Below are positions 8,314 to 15,880 of a DNA stretch of 29,439 bases, in pieces. The position numbers and the translations under genes are program-made. Where the stretch lies: assembly GCA_023392285.1 (NCBI GenBank), contig JAEVZK010000046.1:1-29439 (forward strand), written 5' to 3'. Every line of letters starts with the position of its first letter. Within the stretch, counting starts at the first letter, position 1. The stretch is from Armatimonadota bacterium (lineage in GTDB: Bacteria; Armatimonadota; Fimbriimonadia; Fimbriimonadales; Fimbriimonadaceae). The notes under the pieces were generated by a model. The model was not told the origin of the DNA. It ran no database searches and saw only the letters and a list, made by a program, of their open reading frames with translations.

Positions 8314-8319
8314 ATTGTC
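8314..8319 (-). promoter_or_regulatory. Candidate leaderless -10 element of the histidine kinase gene
   Basis: GACAAT on the minus strand, then exactly six bases (TCTAAC), then the GTG start. It fits the local leaderless pattern except that the first base is G instead of T, so it is the weakest member of the set. Confidence 0.4.
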
Positions 8320-8343
8320 GGCGCGCCTGCGTACTTTCCCTAG

Positions 8344-9057
8344 CTAGCTGCCGCTTACGACGGCAATCTTTTGAAGGGCTTCCAGATTGTATTGAAAAGC
8401 GCGTTTGCTCTCCTCCATGGGGATGAGCGCGGGCGGCTCGAGCTTTTGCAGCCGCTTGAGCGCCTTATTGATGCTCTCTCGGCTCAAACTCAAATCAGCG
8501 CCAAGAAAGGCTTGCTTTTTATCTATTACGAAGAGAGGAGGATAATCGTGCTCGGAAAGCCAATGAAGAATGTATTCAGCAAGTCTTCCCGGCGCGTTGA
8601 GCGTTATTGAGCTCACCCGCGCTTCATCAGCTTCTCGCAAACGGCCCGCCAAATTTTGTAGGAGAGCCATCGATAAGTCAAAAGATCGAGCCAAGCATTT
8701 AAGAAACACTTTCCTTTCGATCATCAGACAATTCGCCGACGTGCTCGCGACTACGGTTGCCGAGGGCTGCCTTTCATCGAGAAGTGACAGCTCCCCGAGA
8801 ATCTCTCCCGGACCTCGACGAGCTAAGATCACAGGTTGATCTTTCACCATACGCTGAATCACGACTTCCCCGCTGACCAGCACGAACAGACCGGGTGCCG
8901 CGGGCCCATTCTCATCGATCAGGATTTCGTTTTCCTTGTAAGTTCGGCAACGCGCGTGGTCAGCCAAGACAGCAACAAGGTGCTTTTCAAGTGACGCAAA
9001 GAGCGGAACTCGAAGCAGCGTCTGATCTATGTCAAAGTCACGGTATTTCCCAGGCAT
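8344..9057 (-). CDS. Crp/Fnr-family transcription regulator
   Basis: A 237-residue protein. The N-terminal cyclic-nucleotide-type beta-barrel (about 12-130) has LFVLVSGEVVIQR and GELSLLDERQPSATVVA. A long dimerisation helix follows, then a winged helix-turn-helix with recognition helix around LSLSRESINKALKRLQ (near residues 193-208). In E. coli Crp the phosphate of cAMP is held by an Arg-Ser pair; here the Arg position is Pro (QPSA), while the Glu of the GEL motif is kept, so cAMP binding is doubtful. There is no N-terminal cysteine cluster of the Fnr iron-sulfur type. The start ATG lies ten bases from an inverted repeat (9067-9082) that may be its own operator. Neighbours are modB upstream and the GAF kinase downstream, all on the same strand. 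The effector is unknown. Confidence 0.87.
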   Translation of the reverse strand: MPGKYRDFDIDQTLLRVPLFASLEKHLVAVLADHARCRTYKENEILIDENGPAAPGLFVLVSGEVVIQRMVKDQPVILARRGPGEILGELSLLDERQPSATVVASTSANCLMIERKVFLKCLARSFDLSMALLQNLAGRLREADEARVSSITLNAPGRLAEYILHWLSEHDYPPLFVIDKKQAFLGADLSLSRESINKALKRLQKLEPPALIPMEESKRAFQYNLEALQKIAVVSGS

Positions 9058-9066
9058 TTTTGATGA

Positions 9067-9082
9067 GTGACGACTTTGTCAC
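9067..9082. promoter_or_regulatory. Inverted repeat GTGAC-N6-GTCAC, candidate autoregulatory operator
   Basis: Perfect 5-bp arms around a 6-bp centre, between the Crp-like start codon (9057) and the -10-like TAATAC at 9089-9094 on the minus strand. It would cover the transcription start and early leader, a position typical of repression. It is related to but not the same as the E. coli Crp site: the GTGA and TCAC halves are 8 bp apart here instead of 6. Confidence 0.45.
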
Positions 9083-9088
9083 GAAAAT

Positions 9089-9094
9089 GTATTA
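9089..9094 (-). promoter_or_regulatory. Candidate -10 of the Crp-like gene
   Basis: TAATAC on the minus strand, 31 bases before the ATG. The predicted transcription start falls near 9082-9083, at the edge of the inverted repeat. No good -35 is visible. The 11-bp palindrome CTTCTAAGAAG lies just upstream at 9105-9115. Confidence 0.35.
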
Positions 9095-9123
9095 GAGACC
9101 ATTTGCTTCTAAGAAGTAAATTC

Positions 9124-9145
9124 ATTTTGCTCCAAATAGCAAAAT
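9124..9145 (-). terminator. Possible stem-loop after modB
   Basis: Inverted repeat ATTTTGC / GCAAAAT with an 8-nt loop, beginning four bases after the modB stop. The stem is A/T rich and no T-run follows, so as a terminator it is weak. It could equally be a regulator binding site in the 92-bp modB-crp gap. Confidence 0.3.
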
Positions 9146-9149
9146 ATGG

Positions 9150-9974
9150 TTAGGTGAACAGACGCCGTTTTCCGAAGCCGAGCACAAGTGCTGACAAGAG
9201 AAGTACTGCGGAGGCAACCATAAGTAATATGATCGCAACAGTTGTTGCACCACTCAAATCCGTTTCAAAGCCTAGGTAAATGGCTAAGGGCAACGTCCGG
9301 GTCCTCCCTTGCAAACTCCCGGCGAAAAGCAAGGTAGCTCCGAACTCTCCTAACGCTCGCGCCCAGGACAATAGGGCCGCACCCACGAGAGCCCGCCAGT
9401 GTACGGGAATCAATACCTTTCGGATCACCGAGAACGCACCTGCTCCATCGATCGCTGCCGCGTCATCGATCTCGTCCTCATGGCGGGCGAACGCCGCGCT
9501 CGCTTGAAATAAAAAGAACGGAAACGCCACGAAGACCTGAGCCAGGACCACGGCGCAGGGGCTAAAGGCAACATGTACGCCTAGCCGTTCCAAGTAGCCT
9601 CCAATTTCCGACTGGCGTCCGAACGCAAATAGAAGTCCTAAGCCCGCTGCAGCGGGCGGCAGCACCGCCGGAAGCAGAAGAATTCCCCGGATGATCTGGC
9701 GAAGAATTCCGGCTGCCGAGCGGGGCGAATTTCGATTGAATCGGCCGTCATAGATTGCCAATGGCAACCCAAACACCACGATCACGAGAATGGCGACACT
9801 GCTTGTTCGCAGGCTGACTCCGATCGCATCTACGACTTGATCATCCCGAACCTGATCGATAAAATTCTTGACCGAGGAGTTCTGGAGAAGCGCCACGATC
9901 GGAGCCGCAATAAACGCGAGCGCGGGCAAAGCCGCGATCAGCCAACACCCTTCCGGCCCGATTCGCGACCTCAT
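9150..9974 (-). CDS. modB: Molybdate ABC transporter permease ModB-like
   Basis: A 274-residue integral membrane protein with about five to six hydrophobic segments (for example LIAALPALAFIAAPIVALL and VAIILLMVASAVLLLSALVL). It has the permease EAA-type loop DDAAAIDGAGAFSVIRKVLI (about residues 193-212) that contacts the ATPase. The loop sequence and LLPAVLPPAAAGLGLL match molybdate/tungstate-type permeases best. It should form the membrane channel for molybdate import with a ModC ATPase and ModA binding protein, neither of which is in this window. Placement beside the cofactor-synthesis genes supports molybdate over sulfate. The start is set at ATG 9974, because TAATAT lies exactly six bases upstream. 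An in-frame TTG at 9980 would sit within the spacer. Confidence 0.82.
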   Translation of the reverse strand: MRSRIGPEGCWLIAALPALAFIAAPIVALLQNSSVKNFIDQVRDDQVVDAIGVSLRTSSVAILVIVVFGLPLAIYDGRFNRNSPRSAAGILRQIIRGILLLPAVLPPAAAGLGLLFAFGRQSEIGGYLERLGVHVAFSPCAVVLAQVFVAFPFFLFQASAAFARHEDEIDDAAAIDGAGAFSVIRKVLIPVHWRALVGAALLSWARALGEFGATLLFAGSLQGRTRTLPLAIYLGFETDLSGATTVAIILLMVASAVLLLSALVLGFGKRRLFT

Positions 9975-9980
9975 GGGCAA

Positions 9981-9986
9981 ATATTA
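9981..9986 (-). promoter_or_regulatory. -10-like TAATAT, 6 nt before modB ATG
   Basis: TAATAT-TTGCCC-ATG on the minus strand, with five of six bases matching TATAAT. The predicted first transcribed base is the A of the start codon. The sequence between here and the prepilin stop (10025) contains an imperfect repeat TGATC...GATCA that could bind a regulator. Confidence 0.6.
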
Positions 9987-10024
9987 CAAGGTAGGAACGG
10001 CTTGGCTGATCCCAGATGCTTCGA

Positions 10025-10858
10025 TCAAGGGGTAAAAGTCTGCGACGATTTACGAATCTTGAACATTTTAAAATCATCCGCCCTTACTTGCCCGAACTTC
10101 ATTAATTTACTGTGGCCATCTGCTAACAGGTAAACGCTTCCTCCCGTGTGTCCTCTGCCGGGGGTGGTGGTCACCTGTCGCTGGTAGCAGGCAGGCGGCA
10201 AATTATCGGCGGGACCTTGCGCTGGGACATTCCGGCCCGCCAACTCGGCCGCATCGCACTCGATAAACGCCGAACCGTATGGACCTCCGACCCAAGAATC
10301 AAAATCCGTGTCAAGCCAGTTCTCGACAAGAGAAATCGTGCCAGCCGGATCATCGAATGAAGTCGTACTGCGTCCGTTATTCAGGGGCACGCCGATGTCA
10401 TACGGCCCCGTGCTCATGCCGGTATTGGTGGAATCGCGTCCGCCCGCCTCGATGTCGAAGATCGGGCCGACATAGCCGTAGCTTCTCTTGAGCTTCTTCG
10501 CCCTAAAATTGTTATCCCAGAACGGAATGTTGTTGGCTGGGGCACCCCCACTGTTGTCGTCGGGGCATTTGTAAATATCGAAATTCTTTACGTACCCGCC
10601 AATTTGCTGGTCATAAGGAATCCAATAAATCGTCCCGCCATTGATCGGCGCAACTCCGGCAAGGAGCCCTGGCCAACAGTCGTCGTTGTCGTTGTTGTAC
10701 ATCATGAAGGCAAGGCCCAGTTGGTGCGTGTTTGAAACGCACGCGGTCTTCTTCGCCGCCTCCTTAGCCTGAGCGAAAACCGGGAATAGGATCGCTGCCA
10801 AGATGGCGATGATGGCAATTACCACAAGTAATTCAATCAAAGTGAATGCTCTACGCAT
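10025..10858 (-). CDS. Type IV prepilin-like (DUF1559-type) secreted/pseudopilin protein
   Basis: A 277-residue protein that starts with a prepilin leader: MRRA, then FTLIELLVVIAIIAILAAIL, with Glu at position +5 of the mature form. The cleavage-site residue is Ala instead of the usual Gly. A long globular part follows (CVSNTHQLGLAFMMYNNDND, then VYLLADGHSKLMKFGQV). The pattern CxSN..QLG..F.MY..D and the C-terminal ADGH motif are typical of the H-X9-DG family found in many copies in Armatimonadota and Planctomycetes. It should be processed by a prepilin peptidase and displayed by a type II/IV-like system; the role of the globular part is unknown. The ATG at 10858 is chosen because the leader begins there and TACAAT lies six bases upstream. 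It is divergent from moaA. Confidence 0.88.
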   Translation of the reverse strand: MRRAFTLIELLVVIAIIAILAAILFPVFAQAKEAAKKTACVSNTHQLGLAFMMYNNDNDDCWPGLLAGVAPINGGTIYWIPYDQQIGGYVKNFDIYKCPDDNSGGAPANNIPFWDNNFRAKKLKRSYGYVGPIFDIEAGGRDSTNTGMSTGPYDIGVPLNNGRSTTSFDDPAGTISLVENWLDTDFDSWVGGPYGSAFIECDAAELAGRNVPAQGPADNLPPACYQRQVTTTPGRGHTGGSVYLLADGHSKLMKFGQVRADDFKMFKIRKSSQTFTP

Positions 10859-10864
10859 AGACCG

Positions 10865-10870
10865 ATTGTA
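10865..10870 (-). promoter_or_regulatory. -10-like TACAAT, 6 nt before the prepilin ATG
   Basis: TACAAT-CGGTCT-ATG on the minus strand. No Shine-Dalgarno lies in the spacer; another case of the leaderless signal. Confidence 0.62.
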
Positions 10871-11005
10871 AACCAAATTGCCGCTTGGAGGGCGACAAAC
10901 TTTTGCCACATGGCTACATCTTTTCACGATTAACTCTCACATGGGCCAAGTGGTGCAATTTTGCCGACTGACGCACCCACCGATGCGTTTAAAGCTCCAG
11001 CGTCG

Positions 11006-11011
11006 TAGAAC
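11006..11011 (+). promoter_or_regulatory. Candidate -10 of moaA
   Basis: TAGAAC, with 16 bases to the ATG at 11028, gives a predicted leader of about 10 nt containing GAGG (11013-11016). The 169-bp gap between the prepilin and moaA starts shows no molybdenum-cofactor riboswitch that I can recognise. Confidence 0.35.
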
Positions 11012-11027
11012 TGAGGCAGATCCACCG

Positions 11028-12086
11028 ATGAACTCACTCGTCGATCCCTTTGGCCGCAAGATTGATTATCTGCGTGTTTCGCTCACCGATCGATGCAACT
11101 TCCGATGCGTTTACTGTATGCCAGAGGAAGGCCTCCCTCCGCTAACCAAAGAAGAAGTGCTCACCACCGCAGAGCTTATGAGGATCATCGGCATTGCTGC
11201 GGCAGCGGGTATGAGGAAGATCCGATTCACCGGAGGAGAGCCGCTTCTAAAAGGCGACCTGCCTTTGGTCATCGAAAGCGCAGCACGCGCAGGGTTTACG
11301 GATATCAGCGCGACGACTAACGGATATCTGCTGAAGTCGAGAGCTAAGGCGCTCAAACAGGCGGGGTTACAGCGCATCAATGTCAGTTTGGATACCCTTG
11401 ATCATGGCCGTTTTAAGGAAATCGCACGTCGCGGAGAGCTTGATGCGGTTCTGGCTGGGATTGAAGAAGCCGCCCGGGTTGGCCTCAGTCCGATCAAAAT
11501 CAACTGCGTCCTGATGAAAGGCGTGAACGACCGAGAAGTCGGAGCATTCGCAGCGCTGTCCCGTGATCAAGACCTGCATGTCCGATTTATCGAGTTGATG
11601 CCGATGCGATGGAACCTTGACGAAACGCCGGCCATGCCGTTCGCCGAGCCACTCCTGCAGTTGAAGCAGGCGACCGGCGGGATGCTCGACGATCTTCAGA
11701 TGCGGCGAATGTTCTTTTCCGCCGCCGATGCGAAAGCTCAGATAGAATCGGAACTTGGAGAGTTAGAACCAGCGGAGGTAGTCACCAATGGACCGGCTAG
11801 AACTTATCGGCTAAAGAACGCTGTCGGCACGGTGGGCTTTATCAGCCAAATCACAAACGATTTCTGCAGCCGGTGCAACCGAATCCGCCTAACCCACGAC
11901 GGATTCCTACGACCGTGTCTTATGTCGGATGGCGAACTCGACCTGCGCACTCCGATCCGAGCTGGAGCTGACGATCAAACGATCCTTGAGCTATTGCGCT
12001 CAGTGGTCGCACACAAGCCGGAGCGCCATTACCTTGCCGAAGGACAAAAAGTGGTGGGCCGAAGCATGAGTCAGATCGGCGGTTAA
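11028..12086 (+). CDS. moaA: GTP 3',8-cyclase MoaA
   Basis: A 352-residue radical-SAM enzyme that, with MoaC, turns GTP into cyclic pyranopterin monophosphate, the first step of molybdopterin synthesis. The N-terminal [4Fe-4S] triad is C23-x3-C27-x2-C30 in DRCNFRCVYC. The SAM motif FTGGEP follows. The second cluster is C280-x2-C283-x13-C297 in CSRCNRIRL...LRPC. The chain ends in the conserved Gly-Gly (QIGG) that reaches into the active site. The ATG at 11028 fits the family N-terminus (DPFGRKIDYLRVSLTD). A longer frame back to 10878 adds 50 residues with no homology and crosses the promoter region. The gene converges on mog with a 4-bp overlap. Confidence 0.96.
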   Translation: MNSLVDPFGRKIDYLRVSLTDRCNFRCVYCMPEEGLPPLTKEEVLTTAELMRIIGIAAAAGMRKIRFTGGEPLLKGDLPLVIESAARAGFTDISATTNGYLLKSRAKALKQAGLQRINVSLDTLDHGRFKEIARRGELDAVLAGIEEAARVGLSPIKINCVLMKGVNDREVGAFAALSRDQDLHVRFIELMPMRWNLDETPAMPFAEPLLQLKQATGGMLDDLQMRRMFFSAADAKAQIESELGELEPAEVVTNGPARTYRLKNAVGTVGFISQITNDFCSRCNRIRLTHDGFLRPCLMSDGELDLRTPIRAGADDQTILELLRSVVAHKPERHYLAEGQKVVGRSMSQIGG

Positions 12087-12562
12087 TGAGGGCATCCGTC
12101 ACCGCGTAAGTTTTGCAAAATCGAGGGCAAGAGGGGCCCGAGAATCTCAATTCCCTGCTGAGCCGCGCGTGGCGAGCCGGGCAAGTTAACAATCAGGCAG
12201 CCGTGAGCTACTCCAGCAATGCCGCGGCTTAAATAGCTCATCGGCGTGTGTTCGCTACCGCGCAGCCGGAGCAGTTCTCCAAGATTGTCAGCTCTTCGCT
12301 CCAAGATGGGCGCGGTGGCTTCAGGTGTAACATCTCTTGGGCCAAACCCAGTGCCTCCAAGGGTGAGAACAAGCGAGGCTTCCCTCACGAGACGAAGGAG
12401 CGCTGCCTGGATCTTATCAATTTCGTCCGGCACGATGTCGCAGAAGATGTCGGTAAATCCTTGAGCGGCAAGGGCCGCCTTCGCGGCGGGACCGGACAGG
12501 TCTTCCGCATCTCCCGAGAAGCGGCTGTCACTCACCACCAGCAGGGCTATTCTCGATTCCAA
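12083..12562 (-). CDS. mog: Molybdopterin adenylyltransferase (Mog/MoaB family)
   Basis: A 159-residue protein of the MogA/MoaB fold. Motifs: VVSDSRFSGDAEDLSGPAA, the substrate-binding LGGTGFGPRDVTPEAT and the LPGSPRAA loop. It adenylates molybdopterin, activating it for metal insertion by MoeA. Whether it behaves as Mog or MoaB cannot be settled by eye, but as the only adenylyltransferase in the cluster it likely does this job. The start codon is TTG at 12562, which has GGGAAG a few bases upstream and overlaps the end of moaC by 16 bp, so it is probably translationally coupled. It is the last gene of the moeA operon, and its 3' end overlaps the stop of moaA. Confidence 0.9.
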   Translation of the reverse strand: MESRIALLVVSDSRFSGDAEDLSGPAAKAALAAQGFTDIFCDIVPDEIDKIQAALLRLVREASLVLTLGGTGFGPRDVTPEATAPILERRADNLGELLRLRGSEHTPMSYLSRGIAGVAHGCLIVNLPGSPRAAQQGIEILGPLLPSILQNLRGDGCPH

Positions 12563-13008
12563 TCGCTCTTCCCACCGGTCTTTTGCACGAGCCTAATCCC
12601 CGTGAGCGTTAGGTCCGGGCTGATCCCCTTTAGCATGTCGATACAAGTGATTCCGGCCGTTACGACGGCCGCGTAGGCCTCCATCTCGACCCCTGTCCGA
12701 CCGGAGGTCTTCACCTCAGCCACTATCCGTATGCGCTCGTGCTCGAGCGAGAGTGAAACATCGATATGGGTTAAGGGAAGAGGATGGCAAAGAGGAATGA
12801 GATCGGCACATTTCTTCGCTCCCTGAATGCCGGCGATTTGGGCCACGCTGAATAGGTCACCTTTCGGCAGCGAGTGAATGGCCGCAATATGCTCCGGTCT
12901 GAGTTCAACCCAGCCCTCCACAACCGCTCGACGGGCCGTCATCGACTTTTCCGTCACATCGACCATTTGAGCTTTGCCCAAATCATCGATGTGTGAGAAC
13001 GCGCTCAT
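12547..13008 (-). CDS. moaC: Cyclic pyranopterin monophosphate synthase MoaC
   Basis: A 153-residue MoaC, normal length. Family motifs are MVDVTEKSMTARRAVVEG, KGDLFSVAQIAGIQGAKK, LIPLCHPLPLTHIDV and GRTGVEMEAYAAVVTAGIT...DMLKG. The last two carry the active-site residues for rearranging the MoaA product into cPMP. The start is ATG 13008, which overlaps the stop of the upstream fusion gene as ATGA. GAGGAGAAG directly precedes it and serves as both Arg codons of the fusion and ribosome-binding site. An in-frame ATG six codons upstream (13026) lies inside the fusion gene and is less likely. Confidence 0.96.
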   Translation of the reverse strand: MSAFSHIDDLGKAQMVDVTEKSMTARRAVVEGWVELRPEHIAAIHSLPKGDLFSVAQIAGIQGAKKCADLIPLCHPLPLTHIDVSLSLEHERIRIVAEVKTSGRTGVEMEAYAAVVTAGITCIDMLKGISPDLTLTGIRLVQKTGGKSDWNRE

Positions 13009-14435
13009 CTTCTCCTCTTTTTCCAAGCTTTAGCACCCCCGATGAGAGAATAAAAGCGCAAGTCCCCTTCCTCGCGCAGCCTCAGCGCGAGTTTGCTGCT
13101 GCGGCCACCCGAGGCACACACCAGCAGATACGAATCGCTTCTGGGGAGGAGACGGGAATCGAAACTGCTCATGGACATTCGATGGATCTCAAGCGGATCG
13201 GCCGCGATCTCATCAGCTTCACGAATGTCGATCGGAAGCCAAGCGTCATCGACTTCGCTGACTTCAACATCGATTCGCTCACCAAGCTGCTCGCCGCACA
13301 CCGGGCAATCCAAATTTCTTCGAACATGGAGCTTTGAAGATTGAAACGATAGAAGGTCGAAGATCAGGACGTCACCGCCCTTCATGTGCCCTTCTAACCC
13401 CAGCAGCAGCTTCAACGCCTCCACTGCCTGCAGCGACCCAAAAACAGCCGGAACCGCGCCAAGAACACCCACTTCCGCGCAGTTGCCGACACACCCGTCA
13501 ACGGGCTGTGCTTCCGCACCGCAAGCCAGGCACCCACCCTCGCTTGAAACCAGCTGCAAGTGGCCCTCAAACTTGTAAATGGCGGCGGTCAGCAGGGGGA
13601 TTTTGTGCTCTCGCGCAAAGCGCGTGAGGGCAAATTTCGACTGAAGATTATCAGTGCAATCGATGATCAAATCGAAATCATGCTCGGCAAAATCAGCGGT
13701 GAAGCGCTGGCACAGGCTTCGAACAGAAATATGGGGATTTTGCTTGCGCAGCCGAGCAGCGGCACTTTGAGCTTTAGCTACCCCGATCTCGTCGTAGCGA
13801 AAGAGCGGCTGGCGGTGAAGATTGGATTCCTCGACCACGTCCTCATCGACGATCAAAAGGGATCCGACTCCCGCAGCGGCCAGGTAAGGGAGACATGAGG
13901 CGCCGAGGCCTCCAGCGCCGATGACAAGCACTTTCGCCTTTTCAAGCGTGGCTTGCCCCGAAAGCCCAACTTCAGGCAACGCGATCTGGCGGCGGTAAAA
14001 CTCGGCGGGGTCAGAAGCGGATGCGACCGGCGGCTGCAGCCAGTCGGACACGCCTGAACGATAATGTTCCTTTTTCCAGACCGGTAATTGACGCTTGAGC
14101 TCGTCGACGATCCAATCACAAGCCTCGAAAGCTGCCTTTCGATGCTGGGCCTCGACCACTACCCGAATGGCCACGTCCCCGATTTCGAGCATGCCCGTTC
14201 GGTGAACGGCTCGAGCGTCTAGAACCTCGAATCGCTCCATCGCTTTCGCGAGCACCGCTCGCCCCACCGGAATTGCGAGGTCACCAAAGGCTTCATATTC
14301 CAGCCGCTCAACTTCCTGGCCCTCGTTGACACTCCGTACGCGTCCATCGAAAGTCACGATCGCGGCGTTCAGGCCGGTAACCCGAGTGTTCAGCTGATCG
14401 TCTTCGATCGGATCGGAGCTAATTTGAAATTCCAT
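13005..14435 (-). CDS. MoaE-MoeB-rhodanese triple fusion
   Basis: A 476-residue protein carrying three steps of molybdopterin sulfuration. Residues 1-140 are MoaE, the large subunit of molybdopterin synthase, with the catalytic-lysine segment PVWKKE (118-123) and AVHRTGMLEIGD. Residues 145-385 are an E1-like adenylyltransferase of the MoeB type: GAGGLGAS (173-180) for ATP, NLHRQ (205-209), DCTDN (259-263), CAEVGVLGAVPAVFGSLQA, and a Cys4 zinc site made of CLAC (302-305) and CPVC (377-380). Residues 395-476 are a short rhodanese domain with active-site loop C440-ASGGR. MoeB-rhodanese fusions are known (MOCS3/Uba4, mycobacterial MoeZ); addition of MoaE is the unusual part. It directly follows moaD (TAAATG) and overlaps moaC, so a frameshift artefact is unlikely: one frame is open throughout and each junction has a linker. 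Confidence 0.93.
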   Translation of the reverse strand: MEFQISSDPIEDDQLNTRVTGLNAAIVTFDGRVRSVNEGQEVERLEYEAFGDLAIPVGRAVLAKAMERFEVLDARAVHRTGMLEIGDVAIRVVVEAQHRKAAFEACDWIVDELKRQLPVWKKEHYRSGVSDWLQPPVASASDPAEFYRRQIALPEVGLSGQATLEKAKVLVIGAGGLGASCLPYLAAAGVGSLLIVDEDVVEESNLHRQPLFRYDEIGVAKAQSAAARLRKQNPHISVRSLCQRFTADFAEHDFDLIIDCTDNLQSKFALTRFAREHKIPLLTAAIYKFEGHLQLVSSEGGCLACGAEAQPVDGCVGNCAEVGVLGAVPAVFGSLQAVEALKLLLGLEGHMKGGDVLIFDLLSFQSSKLHVRRNLDCPVCGEQLGERIDVEVSEVDDAWLPIDIREADEIAADPLEIHRMSMSSFDSRLLPRSDSYLLVCASGGRSSKLALRLREEGDLRFYSLIGGAKAWKKRRR

Positions 14436-14678
14436 TTAGCCACCTGCGACGGGAGGAATGAAGACAAGGGAATCCCCGTCTTCCAATGCTTCAGTCATCG
14501 GCACCATCTCAAGGTTCCTCGCAACGCGCAAATATTTAGGGGGCAAGCTGAAACGGTATTCGGTGCAAAGCTCTTCGTACAAGTCGCCGCAGGTTCTGGC
14601 CTCGGTGTGTCTGCGCTCTTCGGCCTTGCCAGCCTGTTCTCTCAATGCGGCGAAATATTGCACGGTGACGGTTTTCAT
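14436..14678 (-). CDS. moaD: Molybdopterin synthase sulfur carrier subunit MoaD
   Basis: An 80-residue ubiquitin-like protein ending in Gly-Gly (FIPPVAGG), the residue that becomes a thiocarboxylate. The start TVQYFAALREQAG and the strand MTEALEDGDSLVFIPP are typical of MoaD. It should be adenylated by the MoeB part and sulfurated by the rhodanese part of the next gene, then bind the MoaE part of the same protein. It starts 4 bp after the moeA stop and its stop directly touches the fusion start, so all are one transcript. The AGGTGG of its last codons can serve as ribosome-binding site for the fusion gene. Confidence 0.95.
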   Translation of the reverse strand: MKTVTVQYFAALREQAGKAEERRHTEARTCGDLYEELCTEYRFSLPPKYLRVARNLEMVPMTEALEDGDSLVFIPPVAGG

Positions 14679-14682
14679 AGCT

Positions 14683-15876
14683 TTAGGTCCAACTGAGCAT
14701 CGTAATGTCGACGAGTTCGCCTTTGGTCAGTCTTCCGACTCCCTCCGGCAAATGGATTAAACAATCGGCATCGGCCAAGCCTTTCACTTGATGTGATTCC
14801 CGACTCTCAATGGGCACTACGTGAAAGACGGCTTTCTCGATGCTCGTTCGTCCACGAACGAATTCAGGACGCTGATCGGCTCGCGAGATATCCTTGGACA
14901 AAATTGCCTGAACCGGCAAGGGAATTGCACTGCCAGCGATATAGCGCAGCGCAGGCTTCACCAACAAGGCGTAGGTGACCAATGCGCTCACCGGATTTCC
15001 GGGAAGGCCAAAGACAAGTTTGTCCTTGTAAATTCCAAAATAGAATGGCTTCCCAGGTCGGATATTGACACCAAAGAAGATCTGTTCGACCCCGATGTCT
15101 TCGTAAACCTTCCTCAGCAGATCATGTTCGCCAGCCGACATTCCCCCAACGCTAATGAGCACTTCGAACTTGTCGAGCAGTTCGCAAGCGGCGCGCTTGA
15201 TGGCCATGTAATTGTCACCGACATGGCGGTGTTCGAATGTGTCCGCTAAGGCTCTGAGTTCAACACGGAATGCGGCTTCGCAAGAGTTATAGATCTGTGA
15301 TGCATCTCTCGATTGACCGACCTTAATCAGCTCGTTACCTGACGTGAGGACGGCAATATTAAGATGGGTAAATCCAACAATTTTGGAGACCCCTCCGCTC
15401 ACGAGAGTCGCCATCTTCGGTGCGTTGATGTAGTCGCCTTCCGAGGCGATCTGGGTTCCGGCGGCAAAATCCGATCCACGTGGCCGAATATATTCGCCTT
15501 CTTCGATCTTCACGACCGGACACATCACCTCATCTGCGACCCGGGTGTCTTCGAGCATGATAATCGAGCAGTCCGGAGGCACCCTTGCGCCGGTATAGAT
15601 GCGGCGACACTCGCCCTGGGAGATTTCAAAGTCTTGGGTTTGACCAGCGGCGATTTCTCCGACGATCCGGAACCGATCGAGGGCACGGTCTTGCGATCGG
15701 ACGCAGAAGCCATCGACGGCACTGCTGTCGAACGGGGGAGAATCAATTTCTGCGGTGACACTCTCGCCGAGCCAATAGCCTCCAAAGACGTCCACCGGCA
15801 TCTTCGGAAATGACTTACGCTTTAGCTGAGCAAAAATTTTCGCTTTAGCTTCATCCAGAGAAATGAGCTGATGCAT
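14683..15876 (-). CDS. moeA: Molybdopterin molybdenumtransferase MoeA
   Basis: A 397-residue MoeA that inserts molybdate into adenylated molybdopterin. Motifs are FDSSAVDGFCVR (about residues 48-59), IYTGARVPPD, VLTSGNEL, GGMSAGEHD, RPGKPFYFG and GLPGNPVSALVTY. The active-site motifs differ from the common forms by conservative changes (GNEL for GDEL, GEHD for GDYD). The ATG at 15876 lies only four bases from the encoded CCA end of tRNA-Thr, with no promoter hexamer and no clear Shine-Dalgarno in between, so the gene must be read through the tRNA. It heads the moeA-moaD-moaE/moeB-moaC-mog operon. Confidence 0.95.
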   Translation of the reverse strand: MHQLISLDEAKAKIFAQLKRKSFPKMPVDVFGGYWLGESVTAEIDSPPFDSSAVDGFCVRSQDRALDRFRIVGEIAAGQTQDFEISQGECRRIYTGARVPPDCSIIMLEDTRVADEVMCPVVKIEEGEYIRPRGSDFAAGTQIASEGDYINAPKMATLVSGGVSKIVGFTHLNIAVLTSGNELIKVGQSRDASQIYNSCEAAFRVELRALADTFEHRHVGDNYMAIKRAACELLDKFEVLISVGGMSAGEHDLLRKVYEDIGVEQIFFGVNIRPGKPFYFGIYKDKLVFGLPGNPVSALVTYALLVKPALRYIAGSAIPLPVQAILSKDISRADQRPEFVRGRTSIEKAVFHVVPIESRESHQVKGLADADCLIHLPEGVGRLTKGELVDITMLSWT

Positions 15877-15880
15877 GACC

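Noticed and set aside
9067..9082. A standard E. coli-type Crp/cAMP box
   Set aside because: The half-site spacing is 8 bp instead of 6 and the regulator lacks the cAMP-binding Arg; kept only as a generic operator candidate.
10871..11027. Possible molybdenum-cofactor riboswitch before moaA
   Set aside because: I looked for the conserved multi-stem layout and saw none; the predicted transcript leader would be only about 10 nt.
10878..11027. Longer MoaA start at 10878
   Set aside because: The extra 50 residues have no MoaA character and cross the promoter region.
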